Shown here: positions 7,472 through 15,810 of the stretch, piece by piece
Position numbering within the stretch: position 1 is the first letter of the stretch
Layout: the number at the start of each line of letters is the position of its first letter
Assembly (NCBI GenBank): GCA_023473405.1
Contig: JAMCZD010000138.1
Location: forward strand, 1 to 22,235
Length of the DNA: 22,235 bases
Origin: Candidatus Omnitrophota bacterium
GTDB taxonomy: Bacteria > Verrucomicrobiota > Verrucomicrobiia > Limisphaerales > UBA1319
Direction: 5' to 3'
Program-made: the position numbers and the translations under genes
The notes under the pieces: model-generated
What the model saw: the letters and a program-made list of their open reading frames with translations, nothing else
Database searches by the model: none
What the model was told of the DNA's origin: nothing

Positions 7472-7730
7472 AGAGTTTCTCCCGGATCGTCCCCACCGTC
7501 GCCACGGCCAGCGCCGTTCCCCCCAGCGTCAGCGCCCGCAACCGCTCCACCAGCAGATAGGCAAAACTGGCCAACCACAGCCGCAGTTGGTTGGCTTCCA
7601 GGTAATGCGTGCTGAGCCGGTCGGCCCGCAGGTCCAGCGTTTGCTGGTCGGGTAAGAGGATGGCCTTGCGGCCACCCTCTCCCCTGGGAATCGCACTGGA
7701 GCTTTTCGGCGCATACGGCTCGAGCCGTGG
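7413..7730 (-). pseudogene. IS1380-type transposase, C-terminal remnant
   Basis: On the minus strand, after a stop at 7733-7731, one frame reads DQQTLDLRADRLSTHYLEAN, then LRLWLASFAYLLVERLRAL and VGTIREKLFKVAAAVGVSVR followed by RVY. This is the conserved C-terminal region of IS1380-family transposases (typically DLxADR...ANQLRLWxxALAY...VGTIRxKLLK...VRRVY). The catalytic DDE part is missing and the piece has no start of its own. Its inner end eats into the 3' end of the HNH gene on the other strand, near 7413-7440. I could not identify a terminal inverted repeat, so the edges are approximate. Confidence 0.8.
7715..7728. repeat. 14-bp perfect palindrome acggctcgagccgt
   Basis: A perfect, GC-rich 14-bp palindrome at the 5' edge of the transposase remnant, close to where it meets the intron remnant. 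Function unknown; it could be a former protein-binding site or chance. Confidence 0.5.
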
Positions 7731-7759
7731 CTAAGCCCTGCGCAAACAGGACCAGCAAA

Positions 7760-7987
7760 TCACGACGGTTTAGTTTCCGTCACCCGTTTTACAGCCAAGG
7801 CTTTGCCGCTAAACGAGTGGGCCAGCAACCGTTGCAAGGCTTTGACCTTGCCCCGGCGGCCTTCTTGTGTGGCCTTCACGATACGGGCTTGCAGCCTTTT
7901 GACCCGCCGACGGCACCAGTCCCAGTCAATCTGGTCCCAGTTCTGTGGCTGGCCGGAGGATGCACACGTGGATTGCTCCGCGCTCAT
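7760..7987 (-). pseudogene. Group II intron reverse transcriptase/maturase, N-terminal remnant
   Basis: The frame from ATG 7987 encodes 75 residues with the conserved pre-RT region of group II intron-encoded proteins: WDQIDWDWCRRRVKRLQARI, VKATQEGRRGKVKALQRLL and SFSGKALAVKRVTE. Full-length proteins run on into VTxNxGxxTPGVDG and the RT palm. Here the frame breaks at VTETKPS-stop, and transposase debris lies beyond. No catalytic RT motif and no domain V of the intron are visible, so this is a dead fragment. An alternative upstream start at 8023 would add 12 residues unlike the family. Confidence 0.82.
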
Positions 7988-8194
7988 TTGCGATTTCCTC
8001 GCCGCCTGCAAAGGTTCTGCCAACGCTCTCGTGACGCACGACCTGCTGGAAGTCTGCCCGCTTGCGCGGTGGGGTAATGTTTCGCCCCCTACTATCGCGC
8101 GTCGTTGGCAATTGCAATCGTGGGATCATTTTCTCGGTTGGCAGAGCTCCGTCACCTGGGTTGGGCTGCGGAAAACTTGAAATCGCGGCTTGCG
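7988..8194. other. Intergenic stretch, possibly leftover intron RNA sequence
   Basis: No protein is recognisable on either strand. The minus-strand text just upstream of the RT remnant (gtcacgagagcgttggcagaacc, revcomp of 8018-8040) sits where the ORF-proximal intron RNA would be. It may be a residue of the intron's structured RNA, but I cannot show the fold. Confidence 0.3.
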
Positions 8195-8230
8195 TATTGT
8201 CAGAATAACATATACATATATCTGACAATA
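8195..8230 (+). promoter_or_regulatory. AbiEi operator/promoter, 10-bp inverted repeat
   Basis: tattgtcaga (8195-8204) and tctgacaata (8221-8230) are perfect inverted repeats separated by 16 AT-rich bases (ataacatatacatata), ending 16 bp before the antitoxin ATG. AbiEi antitoxins repress their own operon by binding inverted repeats placed like this. TTGTCA and the central TATA-rich stretch would be covered by bound protein. The repeat is seen; autoregulation is inferred from the family. Confidence 0.8.
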
Positions 8231-8246
8231 GATTCGGTTGGTCCGA

Positions 8247-8858
8247 ATGAAAGTGGCGAATCCAATTAATCGGGCGATGCTCGCGCGCATCAAGGCGTGC
8301 GGGGAGGGATGGGTGTTTTCGCCCGCCGACTTCATTGACCTCGGTACTCGGCATGCCGTGGACAAGGCATTGTCGCGGATGGCGGCAGGCGCTGCGATTC
8401 GGAGGATTGCGTGGGGGTTGTACGATGTGCCCAAACAACATCCCATCGTGGGCACCACCGCTCCCAGCATTGACCAGGTCGCCAAAGCGATAGCTGGGAA
8501 AGACGGGACCCGATTGCAGCCAACAGGGGCCTATGCAGCCAACCTGTTGGGCTTGTCAGACCAGGTGCCGGCCAAAGTGGTGTTTCTGACGGATGGCCGG
8601 AGCAAGCGTATTCAGCTTGGCAAATTGAACATTGTTCTGAAGCAGACCTCTCCACGCAATATGGCAACTGCAGGCACAATGAGTGGTCTCGTGATTCAGG
8701 CGTTGCGCTATCTGGGCAAGGCGCATGTAACCGACGATACCGTGAAGCGGCTCGACCGCAGGCTGTCGGCAGATGACCGCAAGCAGTTGTTGAAGGACCT
8801 GGCGTATGCGCCGGCGTGGATTGCAGACATCATGCGAAGCTTGGCCCAGAAAGCGTGA
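8247..8858 (+). CDS. abiEi: AbiEi-type (DUF6088-like) antitoxin/transcriptional regulator
   Basis: The ATG at 8247 gives 203 residues; an upstream TTG at 8238 would add three and is less likely. The N-terminal 65 residues form a winged-helix domain (RAMLARIKACGEGWVFSPAD, ALSRMAAGAAIRRIAWGLYD), followed by the characteristic AbiEi middle region (LQPTGAYAANLLGLSDQVPA, KVVFLTDGRSKRIQLG). The C-terminal part includes QALRYLGKAHVTDD. It matches the antitoxin of type IV AbiE systems, which represses the operon and counters the AbiEii nucleotidyltransferase toxin. The operator upstream is intact. The toxin that should follow 3 bp downstream is only a stub, so this is an orphan antitoxin. Codons and motifs look undamaged. 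Confidence 0.85.
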   Translation: MKVANPINRAMLARIKACGEGWVFSPADFIDLGTRHAVDKALSRMAAGAAIRRIAWGLYDVPKQHPIVGTTAPSIDQVAKAIAGKDGTRLQPTGAYAANLLGLSDQVPAKVVFLTDGRSKRIQLGKLNIVLKQTSPRNMATAGTMSGLVIQALRYLGKAHVTDDTVKRLDRRLSADDRKQLLKDLAYAPAWIADIMRSLAQKA

Positions 8859-8861
8859 GCT

Positions 8862-8990
8862 ATGGATGACTTTGTCAGACTGAAGCCGGATGAACGGAGG
8901 AACGCGTCGGCTAGTCAAATTCTCCTTTGCAAAAGGAGAGATTATTGCGTTTTTATCCGGTGGTCGCGGAGAAATGGCAAGCTCAGATGA
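8862..8990 (+). pseudogene. AbiEii toxin stub (first ~14 codons, then unrelated)
   Basis: Starting 3 bp after the antitoxin stop, the frame opens MDDFVRLKPDERRN, which resembles the first residues of AbiEii nucleotidyltransferase toxins. It then turns into low-information sequence and stops at 8988-8990. The conserved nucleotidyltransferase motif (GSxxxD region) is absent. The rest of the toxin gene, usually about 250-300 codons, has been deleted, with the join near 8903-8920. The match rests on position and a short N-terminus. Confidence 0.6.
8921..8939. repeat. Tight hairpin, 8-bp stem and 3-base loop
   Basis: tctccttt (8921-8928), loop gca, aaaggaga (8932-8939). It lies at the deletion scar between the toxin stub and the next gene fragment. 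No T-run follows closely, so it is not a standard terminator. Confidence 0.55.
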
Positions 8991-9353
8991 GCAATAGTCT
9001 CGTAACAGAATATCAAAAACGGCTGGCTGAAAAGTTGGCGGAAACGCTTCAAGCGCCGTTGCCAATGACCACACCCCGGCGAGTGCAGGGCGTGGTCTCG
9101 CTGCCCAACAAGGCGACGGCGGTGGTGGGAATGCGCCGTGCTGGAAAGACCACGTTCCTCCACCAGTTGCGCCGACTTGGGGACGGCAGAGGTTGTCGAG
9201 CGGGAATTGCGGGCGCTCGAAGACGTGGCGAAGACGTATCCCAAAGCAACCCGGCGGTTGTTGACCCTCACGCGAGACGCTATGCCGGACGATTTTCCCA
9301 AGAACGTTATCGTGCAACCGGCCTACGAATGGCTGCTGAAGGATAGGGGGTAG
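8987..9353 (+). pseudogene. AAA_14/DUF4143-type ATPase with large internal deletion
   Basis: The frame from ATG 8987 gives MSNSLVTEYQKRLAEKLAE, then TPRRVQGVVSLPNKATAV and the Walker A-like VGMRRAGKTTFLHQLRR (about 9125-9175). These are the N-terminal features of AAA ATPases that carry a C-terminal DUF4143 domain. At about 9170-9180 good coding switches to another frame: TAEVVERELRALEDVAKTYP, then LLTLTRDAMP and VIVQPAYEWLL, ending at the stop 9351-9353. That second part resembles the C-terminal end of the same family. The roughly 300 residues that should lie between are missing, so two ends of one gene have been joined out of frame. The product is not functional. Confidence 0.78.
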
Positions 9354-9590
9354 GTGTCCGGTGTTAGGTGGGTGGTTATGAGACAAAGTGGAAATAAGCT
9401 TAATAATGAGAATTACTGTCTTGATGTCTTCGGCCTTTTATTGGACAAAGGCGGGGTTTACCGGCTCAGAAATTCTATGAGGTTTGGATGAAACAGGTAA
9501 CAGCAGCGGAGCGATCAACCAAAATTGGATTCGATGCCAGGACCTGCTTTCAGGGCAATAGTTCCTGAGCCTTGCAGGTACATTAATAAT
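9354..9590. other. Intergenic region with G-rich repeats
   Basis: The stretch begins with imperfect ggtaggtgtccggtgttagg tracts, of a kind frequent in intergenic DNA of related genomes. The rest carries no gene I recognise; a 26-codon frame from ATG 9488 lacks support. A promoter for the TPR gene probably lies here, but no convincing -35/-10 pair stands out. Confidence 0.4.
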
Positions 9591-10352
9591 ATGCTATCAA
9601 CCTTTGGCAAGACCAAGTATTTGAGCAAATCCTTCACGCAGTTGGTCGAAGGCAAGAGTGAACTTGCCGCAATCCGGCGTGAACATTCCCAACTCACTCC
9701 GAAGGATCGGACGGTGGCTGCGGCGTGGAGCAATGATGCTTCAATTGCTAATTTCACCTTCAGCAAAGCCCTGGCACAGGTGGGCCAGAAGGGCTTCGCT
9801 CCTCCGACTTGGCCATGCGGCTACGTAGCGCTGGCAATCGATCCGGACTACGCCCCGGCTCTGCTGACAGTCGCTTCCATCGAATACCAACTTGGTCGAG
9901 TGGATGAAGCCCTGAAATTGTCGCTACGACTTCTTGAACTGCCGCCCACCACAGAAGATTTGGTTGAGATCATCGACAAAGCCGGTGATTTCCTGATCGA
10001 CCAGAAGGATTGGCGCAATGCGCACGCCCTTTATGCCGCAGCCTGTCAGCGCCTGCCCCAAGTGCCGGTATTTTATTCCGGCCTGGGTTATTGCCTGGCC
10101 AAGCTCGGCAAGCGTGCGGAGGCCATTGTCGCGTATCGCCGGGCGGTTGAACTTGAACCCCGGAGCCACCTGTGGCTCAACGACCTTGGCTTCAGCCTGA
10201 CTGAGGCGGGCCAATACAATGAAGCATTGCCGATCCTGGAGCAAGCCGCCGCGCTGGCGCCTCCCGACTACGAACTCGCCAAGAATAACCTCGCTCTCTT
10301 GCGAGGCATCATGGCGCGCTCGTCGGCGGTCCCTCATGCCGATGGCGGCTAG
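9591..10352 (+). CDS. Tetratricopeptide repeat protein
   Basis: From the ATG at 9591 the product is 253 residues; the frame is open further upstream (ATG 9531, TTG 9525), but family-like sequence starts near LSTFGKTKYLSKSFTQLVEG. At least two good TPR units are visible: VFYSGLGYCLAKLGKRAEAI with VAYRRAVELEP (about 158-190) and LWLNDLGFSLTEAGQYNEAL with PILEQAAALAP (about 192-225). An earlier degenerate one is ALAIDPDYAPALLTVASIEY with QLGRVDEALKL. TPR proteins act as protein-binding scaffolds. No signal peptide or membrane segment is seen, so it should be cytosolic. Neighbours do not reveal a partner. It appears intact beside decayed genes. Confidence 0.72.
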   Translation: MLSTFGKTKYLSKSFTQLVEGKSELAAIRREHSQLTPKDRTVAAAWSNDASIANFTFSKALAQVGQKGFAPPTWPCGYVALAIDPDYAPALLTVASIEYQLGRVDEALKLSLRLLELPPTTEDLVEIIDKAGDFLIDQKDWRNAHALYAAACQRLPQVPVFYSGLGYCLAKLGKRAEAIVAYRRAVELEPRSHLWLNDLGFSLTEAGQYNEALPILEQAAALAPPDYELAKNNLALLRGIMARSSAVPHADGG

Positions 10353-10509
10353 CATCGGTTCAATGCCAGCCCTACCGATCATGAATCCATCAACACGAAT
10401 TGCTTTGTCCTCGTTCCTCTGTCCTAGGTGCGCATGCGCGACCCTGGAAAATCGAACAGGTTTGAACGCAGAGATGGCGAATGCCCCAGAGAATTGCCGT
10501 TAAGATTGA

Positions 10510-13500
10510 ATGAAGACCTTACTCACTCGCGTATTACTGTCGCTCGTTTTTGCTGCGCTTTCAATCCATCGAACGTCCGCCCAAGTTTTGATCAATGAAC
10601 TCATGGCCTCGAACGTTCGGGCGGTTCCGGATATCACTGATTTCGAGGATTATCCCGATTGGCTCGAGTTAAAGAACACCGGAAACTCAACCGTGAGCCT
10701 GGACGGATACTTCCTGAGCGATAGTCCCTCCAATCCGTTTAAATGGGGCTTTCCGACCGGGGCATCCATCCCCGCAAACGGTTTTCTGCTGATTATGGCG
10801 GATGGACATGATGCCGCGCCCGGCCAGACCTTTCCCCGCGGCTATTGGCCATGGAAGAGTTTCGTGACGGAAAAGTACCACGCCAATTTCAGGCTCGCGG
10901 CGACGGGTGAGACCCTAAGCCTTTCGAGAGTCACCGGGATCAGTTCCGTTTCGCTAGTCAACGCCTCGACTCCGGCTCCCGTGCCGCCAGCCACGGTAGC
11001 GATTTGGAAATACAAGGACGATGGAAGCGACCAGGGCAGCGACTGGCGAAAGCTCGATTTTGACGATTCGGCCTGGGCCGCAGGGCCGGCGAAGCTTGGC
11101 TATGGTGATTCGGGGGAGGGAACGACTGTTTCGTACGGTCCTTCAGAGAGCAACAAGTACATTACAACCTATTTTCGCCATCATTTCTCGGTGCAGAATC
11201 CGGGCTTGTATCACGGACTTACAATTCGACTGCTGGTGGATGACGGCTGCGTGATTTACTTGAATGGTACCGAGGTGGTGCGGCGAAACATGCCGGAGGG
11301 CGACGTGAATTATAAAACCCTCGCCATGACGGCGGTGGGCGGCACGGATGAGACAACCTTCTTCACCTACCACAGTTCGAGTGCAGCGATCATCCCCGGC
11401 GACAACGTGCTGGCGGTGGAGGTTCATCAAGGCGCGGTGAACAGTTCGGATTTGGGATTCGATCTCGGACTTACCGCCGATTCGCACACCGGATTCGACA
11501 CGATCGATGCGGTCACTTACACCCAGCAGGTTCCTGATGTTTCGCTGGGACGCGACACCGCCGATCCGCTGACGTGGAAACAGTTTGCCGAACCTACGCC
11601 GGGCGAGGAAAACACGAGCGCCATCGTGGAGAATATCCGGATTGCCGGGAACGTAGTGGAGTTCTCGCTTCCGGGCGGAGTTTACGATTCCGATCAAAGC
11701 GTCAGTTTGAGCAGCCCGAGCGGGACTATTCACTATACTCTCAACGGAAGCGACCCCACTGGCGCTTCCCCTGTTTACTCAAACGCCATCCCGATTACCG
11801 CGACGACCGTCGTGCGGGCGCGCTGCTTCGAGAACGGCAAGGCTCCGGGGCCCATCGCCACGCGAACTTATTTTCGAGGCGAGACCCAAGGCAACATTCC
11901 TTACGTCTCAGTGGTGGCCGATCCCGAGACTCTCTTCGGGAGCAAAATCGGCATTTACGCGAATGAGCATGAGTCGACCAGCCCTCCGTACAACCTCCAC
12001 GATGTTTACAAGGAAAAGGATGCTCCGGGGAACATCGAGTTCTTCGCCCCGGATGGCAGCGGGTTTTCCACGGAATGCGGCATCCGCATCGGCGGGGAGA
12101 ATAATTGGGTGCATCCGCAGAAGGCGCTCAACATTTTCTTCCAGGGAAAGTACGGGAACGACAATGTCACCTACGACCTGTTCCCGGACTCGCGGCTGCC
12201 GGTTTACGCCTCCTTCACGTTGCGAGACGGCGGCGACAATTGGGCTTCGGACATGTTGCGTGAGGCCCTGTATGCGAAACTGGCGCACGGGTATCTGGCG
12301 GCTGATACCTCCGATTACCGGCCTGCCATCGTGTTCATCAACGGCGAGTATTACGGGATTCACAACGTGCGCCAGCGTTGGGATGAGACCTGGTTCGCCG
12401 AGCAATATCATTTGCAGGCGGATCAGATCGATCATCTCCTCTACGGGCATGTCGGCGGCCCCAACACGACTCTGGGGGTCGATAAAGGTTCGGCCAGCGA
12501 TTGGCTCGATCTGCTCTCGTTCATCGACACCGCCGACCTAAGGGTCCAAACCAACTGGGATTACGTCGAGTCGCACATCGACATGGATAGCTTCATGGAT
12601 TTCGTCATCTCGGAATCCTATGGCAACAATATCGCCTGGCATCACAATCGCGAGTTTTGGAAAGCGAAAACCATCGGCGCCAAATGGCACTGGTTCCTGC
12701 CGGACATGGACCGCACCTTCCACACCTCGGCAATGAGTGGAGTGCTGAGCGATATGCTCGCAAACGATGATGTGCTCCGCCGCGTCAAGCTCAATGTCGG
12801 GTTCAAGGAGCGTCTTGCCCAACGCTACGCGGCTCACATGGCGGCGACCTTCAAGCCTTCGCGCGTGCAATCGATCATTTCCCAGATGGACGATGAGGTT
12901 GCCGCGCTTGTGCCGCGCCACGCGGCGCGGTGGGCGCCGTATGGCGCCACCGTCTCCAGCCACGCCAGCGGTGTGCAGGAAATCAAGGATTACGCCGCGC
13001 AGCGGGCCGCCAATTTCGCCGCCGAGTTGTCAAGCGATCTTGGTGTCGGAACCACGGTCCCCCTCACCCTCAACCACGATCCCCTACAAGGTATCGTCCT
13101 GGTGGAAGGGGTGCCGGTCGAGCCCTCGACCTTCGAGCTGTTCCGCGACATTCCATTTACCCTCAAGGCCGTTCCGGCTCCGGGTTATGCCTTCAGTGGT
13201 TGGACCGGCACCACCGGCGGCGATTCAATTACCGTGACCCTGAGCGCCGCCCAGGCCATCACCGCGAACTTCGTTTCATCGGGCGAAATGCTGATTGGCG
13301 GCGCCTTGGCAAGCGACACGACTCTTACGCTGGCGAACTCTCCATATGCGCTGAGCAGCGATCTGGTCGTTCCGCCGGGGATTACATTAACCGTAGAGGC
13401 GGGCGTGACGATCAATATGCCCGCGAATCGGAATATTCGAGTTCAGGGTGTCCTGGACATTTCGGGCACCGCGGAACAACCTATCAAAATCCAGGGCAGG

Positions 13501-15810
13501 AACGGCGAGCGCTGGGGTGGCATCAGCTTCGAAGAACCCGCCGAGCCTTCCAGCCTGGCTCATCTGATTATTCGTGGCGCCACGAAAGGGTATGACCCCA
13601 CGATCTATAATTGCGCCATCAGCGGCCACAATGCCACTGTGACAATGGATTTCCTGGATATCACCGACTCGGAGGAGCCGGTTTATTTCTTCGGCGGAAG
13701 TTGCACCGTTCGGGATAGCACTCTCTACAGCCCCTATGTGGGTGATGCGATCCATGTCAAACAAGGAACCGCCTTGATTCAGCGTTGCGTCTTCCCTGGA
13801 AACAATGCGCCGGATACCGACGCGGTCGATTTCGATGGCGTGACCAATGGGGTGGTCGAGGATTGCCGCATTTATCGGTTCCAGGGATTCAACAGCGACG
13901 GAATCGACTTGGGCGAGGGGGCCAAAAACATCATCATCCAGGGCAACCTCATTTATTATAACGCGGACAAGGGCGTTTCCGTTGGCCAGGGCACCACCGT
14001 CACCATGCGCAAGAACCTCATCGTGGGCTGCGCGATGGGGGTCGGCATCAAAGACTTCGGCTCCTCCGCCATCATCGACCAAAACACCTTCGTCGCGTGC
14101 GGGAGCGCAGTGGCTGTCTATGAGAAGAATTTTGGCGCGGGGGGCGGGTCTGCCGCGGTCACCAACTGCATCATCTCCAAATCCACAGAAGCGCCCGTCA
14201 CTGTGGATGGCCTTTCCACCCTGAGCCTTGCTTATAACCTGAGCGACACCGAACCGTTGCCTGGCTCGAACAACGTTCTCGCCGATCCCCGATTCGTGGA
14301 CCCGAACCTCCTGAATTTCCAGGTCCAGCCAGACTCCCCGGCCATCGATGCAGGCGACCCGGCTCATGCGCCGGACCCGGACAACACGCGCGCGGACATT
14401 GGGGCCGAATATACGTACAACGCAAGCGATTACCCTTATTCCATCGGCCAAACCGTCGTCATCAACGAGGTCCTGGCAAACTCGGGCGCGGCGAGCGACT
14501 GGATTGAACTCCATAATCGCACCCATTCTCCCATCGATATCGGCGGATGGTTCCTCAGCGACAGCGCCACCGATCTCCAGAAATATCGCATCCCCCTGGG
14601 TACCGTCATTTCGGGAGACGGATTCCTGGTATTCTACGAGAACGCCAATTTTGGAGCCGCCAGCACGGACACGAACAAAATCACCGGCTTCGCACTCAAC
14701 GACACCGGTGAAGCGGTTTACCTCAGTTCCGCCGTGGACGATCAACTCACCGATTACCAAACACGGCAGGATTTCGGACCGAGCCTCCCGGGCGAGACCT
14801 TGGGCCGCTATTACAAACAAAGCTCCGACTCCTACAATTTTGTCGCCATGGCGGCGCCCACGCCGGGCGCGTCGAACAGCGCTCCCCGTGTCGGGCCGAT
14901 CGTCATCTCCGAGATCATGTATAACCCCGCCGGGGCCGGAAACGGTGACGCCGAATATTTTGAACTGGTGAACGTGAGTGACGCGGACGTCACTCTCTAT
15001 GACGCCGCGAAGCAAACGGCCTGGCGAATGAGCAACGGAATCGAGTTTGAATTTCCGTCTGCCACCCCGATTGCCATGAGGTCCGGCGAACGCATTCTTC
15101 TTGTAAAAGACATCGCGGCTTTCACCGTGAGTTACGGCGGTTTGGTTCCCTCGGGCGTCAGAATCCTTGAATGGAACGCGGGCAGTCTCGACAACCGAGG
15201 CGAGACCTTGCAGTTGGATCGGCCGGGTCCAACCAATGACCTCGGCGTCGTGCAGTATGTCCGCGAGGATCGCGTGAATTACGATGGCAACTCTCCCTGG
15301 CCGGTCATGGCGGATGGCAAGGGATCGTCTCTAACCAAAATCGCCGAAGGCGAGTACGGAAATGATTTCGCAAACTGGACCGCCGCTTCTCCCACGCCCG
15401 GCGCGCCTTCTTCCCAGTCCGCGACCGACTCGGACGGCGATGGCATGCCTGACGCGTATGAATTGGCAAACGGCTTGAACCCAGCCAACCCGAATGACGC
15501 GGCGCTCGACGCCGACGGCGATGGGGAGAGCAACCTTGACGAGTATCTGGCGGGAACGAATCCCACCGATCCCGGTAGCGTCTTGGAACTTGATTCCGTG
15601 GAATTCTCCCAAGGCCAGATCGTGATTTACTTCCATGCCGTGGCGGGCAGAACCTACACCATTCTCTCCAGCTCAGACCTGACGAACGGTTGGGCGAAGG
15701 TCACCGATGTCCCGGCTCAACCTGCTAATACCGCTGTAATGATCACGGAAATGCTCCCGAGCCTGGAAACTCCGCGCTTCTTCCGGTTAGTAACACCCGC
15801 CTTGCCGTGA
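10510..15810 (+). CDS. Giant secreted CotH / lamin-tail / beta-helix protein
   Basis: The 1766-residue protein starts with a signal peptide (1-24, cut after RTSA). Domains in order: lamin-tail-like domain (25-150, INELMASN...DWLELKN); galactose-binding-like beta sandwich (160-325); chitobiase C-terminal-like domain (378-455, SGTIHYTLNGSDPTGASPVY); CotH kinase-like domain (462-846, with IRIGGENNW, FTLRDGGDNWASDMLREAL, FLPDMDRTF); bacterial repeat of the InlB type (848-923, PAPGYAFSGWTG); right-handed beta helix (924-1295); a second lamin-tail domain (1311-1430, INEVLAN...DWIELHN); a third (1461-1640, ISEIMYNPAG); and a calcium-type DSDGDGMPDAYE / DADGDGESNLDEYLAGTNP segment (1640-1690). The last 75 residues end in RFFRLV. 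This modular layout is typical of Verrucomicrobia cell-surface proteins. CotH kinases can phosphorylate proteins; activity here is untested. Confidence 0.85.
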   Translation: MKTLLTRVLLSLVFAALSIHRTSAQVLINELMASNVRAVPDITDFEDYPDWLELKNTGNSTVSLDGYFLSDSPSNPFKWGFPTGASIPANGFLLIMADGHDAAPGQTFPRGYWPWKSFVTEKYHANFRLAATGETLSLSRVTGISSVSLVNASTPAPVPPATVAIWKYKDDGSDQGSDWRKLDFDDSAWAAGPAKLGYGDSGEGTTVSYGPSESNKYITTYFRHHFSVQNPGLYHGLTIRLLVDDGCVIYLNGTEVVRRNMPEGDVNYKTLAMTAVGGTDETTFFTYHSSSAAIIPGDNVLAVEVHQGAVNSSDLGFDLGLTADSHTGFDTIDAVTYTQQVPDVSLGRDTADPLTWKQFAEPTPGEENTSAIVENIRIAGNVVEFSLPGGVYDSDQSVSLSSPSGTIHYTLNGSDPTGASPVYSNAIPITATTVVRARCFENGKAPGPIATRTYFRGETQGNIPYVSVVADPETLFGSKIGIYANEHESTSPPYNLHDVYKEKDAPGNIEFFAPDGSGFSTECGIRIGGENNWVHPQKALNIFFQGKYGNDNVTYDLFPDSRLPVYASFTLRDGGDNWASDMLREALYAKLAHGYLAADTSDYRPAIVFINGEYYGIHNVRQRWDETWFAEQYHLQADQIDHLLYGHVGGPNTTLGVDKGSASDWLDLLSFIDTADLRVQTNWDYVESHIDMDSFMDFVISESYGNNIAWHHNREFWKAKTIGAKWHWFLPDMDRTFHTSAMSGVLSDMLANDDVLRRVKLNVGFKERLAQRYAAHMAATFKPSRVQSIISQMDDEVAALVPRHAARWAPYGATVSSHASGVQEIKDYAAQRAANFAAELSSDLGVGTTVPLTLNHDPLQGIVLVEGVPVEPSTFELFRDIPFTLKAVPAPGYAFSGWTGTTGGDSITVTLSAAQAITANFVSSGEMLIGGALASDTTLTLANSPYALSSDLVVPPGITLTVEAGVTINMPANRNIRVQGVLDISGTAEQPIKIQGRNGERWGGISFEEPAEPSSLAHLIIRGATKGYDPTIYNCAISGHNATVTMDFLDITDSEEPVYFFGGSCTVRDSTLYSPYVGDAIHVKQGTALIQRCVFPGNNAPDTDAVDFDGVTNGVVEDCRIYRFQGFNSDGIDLGEGAKNIIIQGNLIYYNADKGVSVGQGTTVTMRKNLIVGCAMGVGIKDFGSSAIIDQNTFVACGSAVAVYEKNFGAGGGSAAVTNCIISKSTEAPVTVDGLSTLSLAYNLSDTEPLPGSNNVLADPRFVDPNLLNFQVQPDSPAIDAGDPAHAPDPDNTRADIGAEYTYNASDYPYSIGQTVVINEVLANSGAASDWIELHNRTHSPIDIGGWFLSDSATDLQKYRIPLGTVISGDGFLVFYENANFGAASTDTNKITGFALNDTGEAVYLSSAVDDQLTDYQTRQDFGPSLPGETLGRYYKQSSDSYNFVAMAAPTPGASNSAPRVGPIVISEIMYNPAGAGNGDAEYFELVNVSDADVTLYDAAKQTAWRMSNGIEFEFPSATPIAMRSGERILLVKDIAAFTVSYGGLVPSGVRILEWNAGSLDNRGETLQLDRPGPTNDLGVVQYVREDRVNYDGNSPWPVMADGKGSSLTKIAEGEYGNDFANWTAASPTPGAPSSQSATDSDGDGMPDAYELANGLNPANPNDAALDADGDGESNLDEYLAGTNPTDPGSVLELDSVEFSQGQIVIYFHAVAGRTYTILSSSDLTNGWAKVTDVPAQPANTAVMITEMLPSLETPRFFRLVTPALP

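Noticed and set aside
9488..9568. 26-codon frame starting ATG 9488 before the TPR gene
   Set aside because: No conserved features, no ribosome-binding site, and it overlaps the likely leader of the TPR gene.
10339..10358. ccgatg/catcgg inverted repeat at the end of the TPR gene
   Set aside because: Six base pairs, eight-base loop and no T-tract; too weak to be called a terminator.
13387..15015. 542-codon open frame on the minus strand inside the CotH gene
   Set aside because: No recognisable domain; it is antisense to strongly conserved beta-helix and lamin-tail coding sequence and reflects high G+C codon bias.
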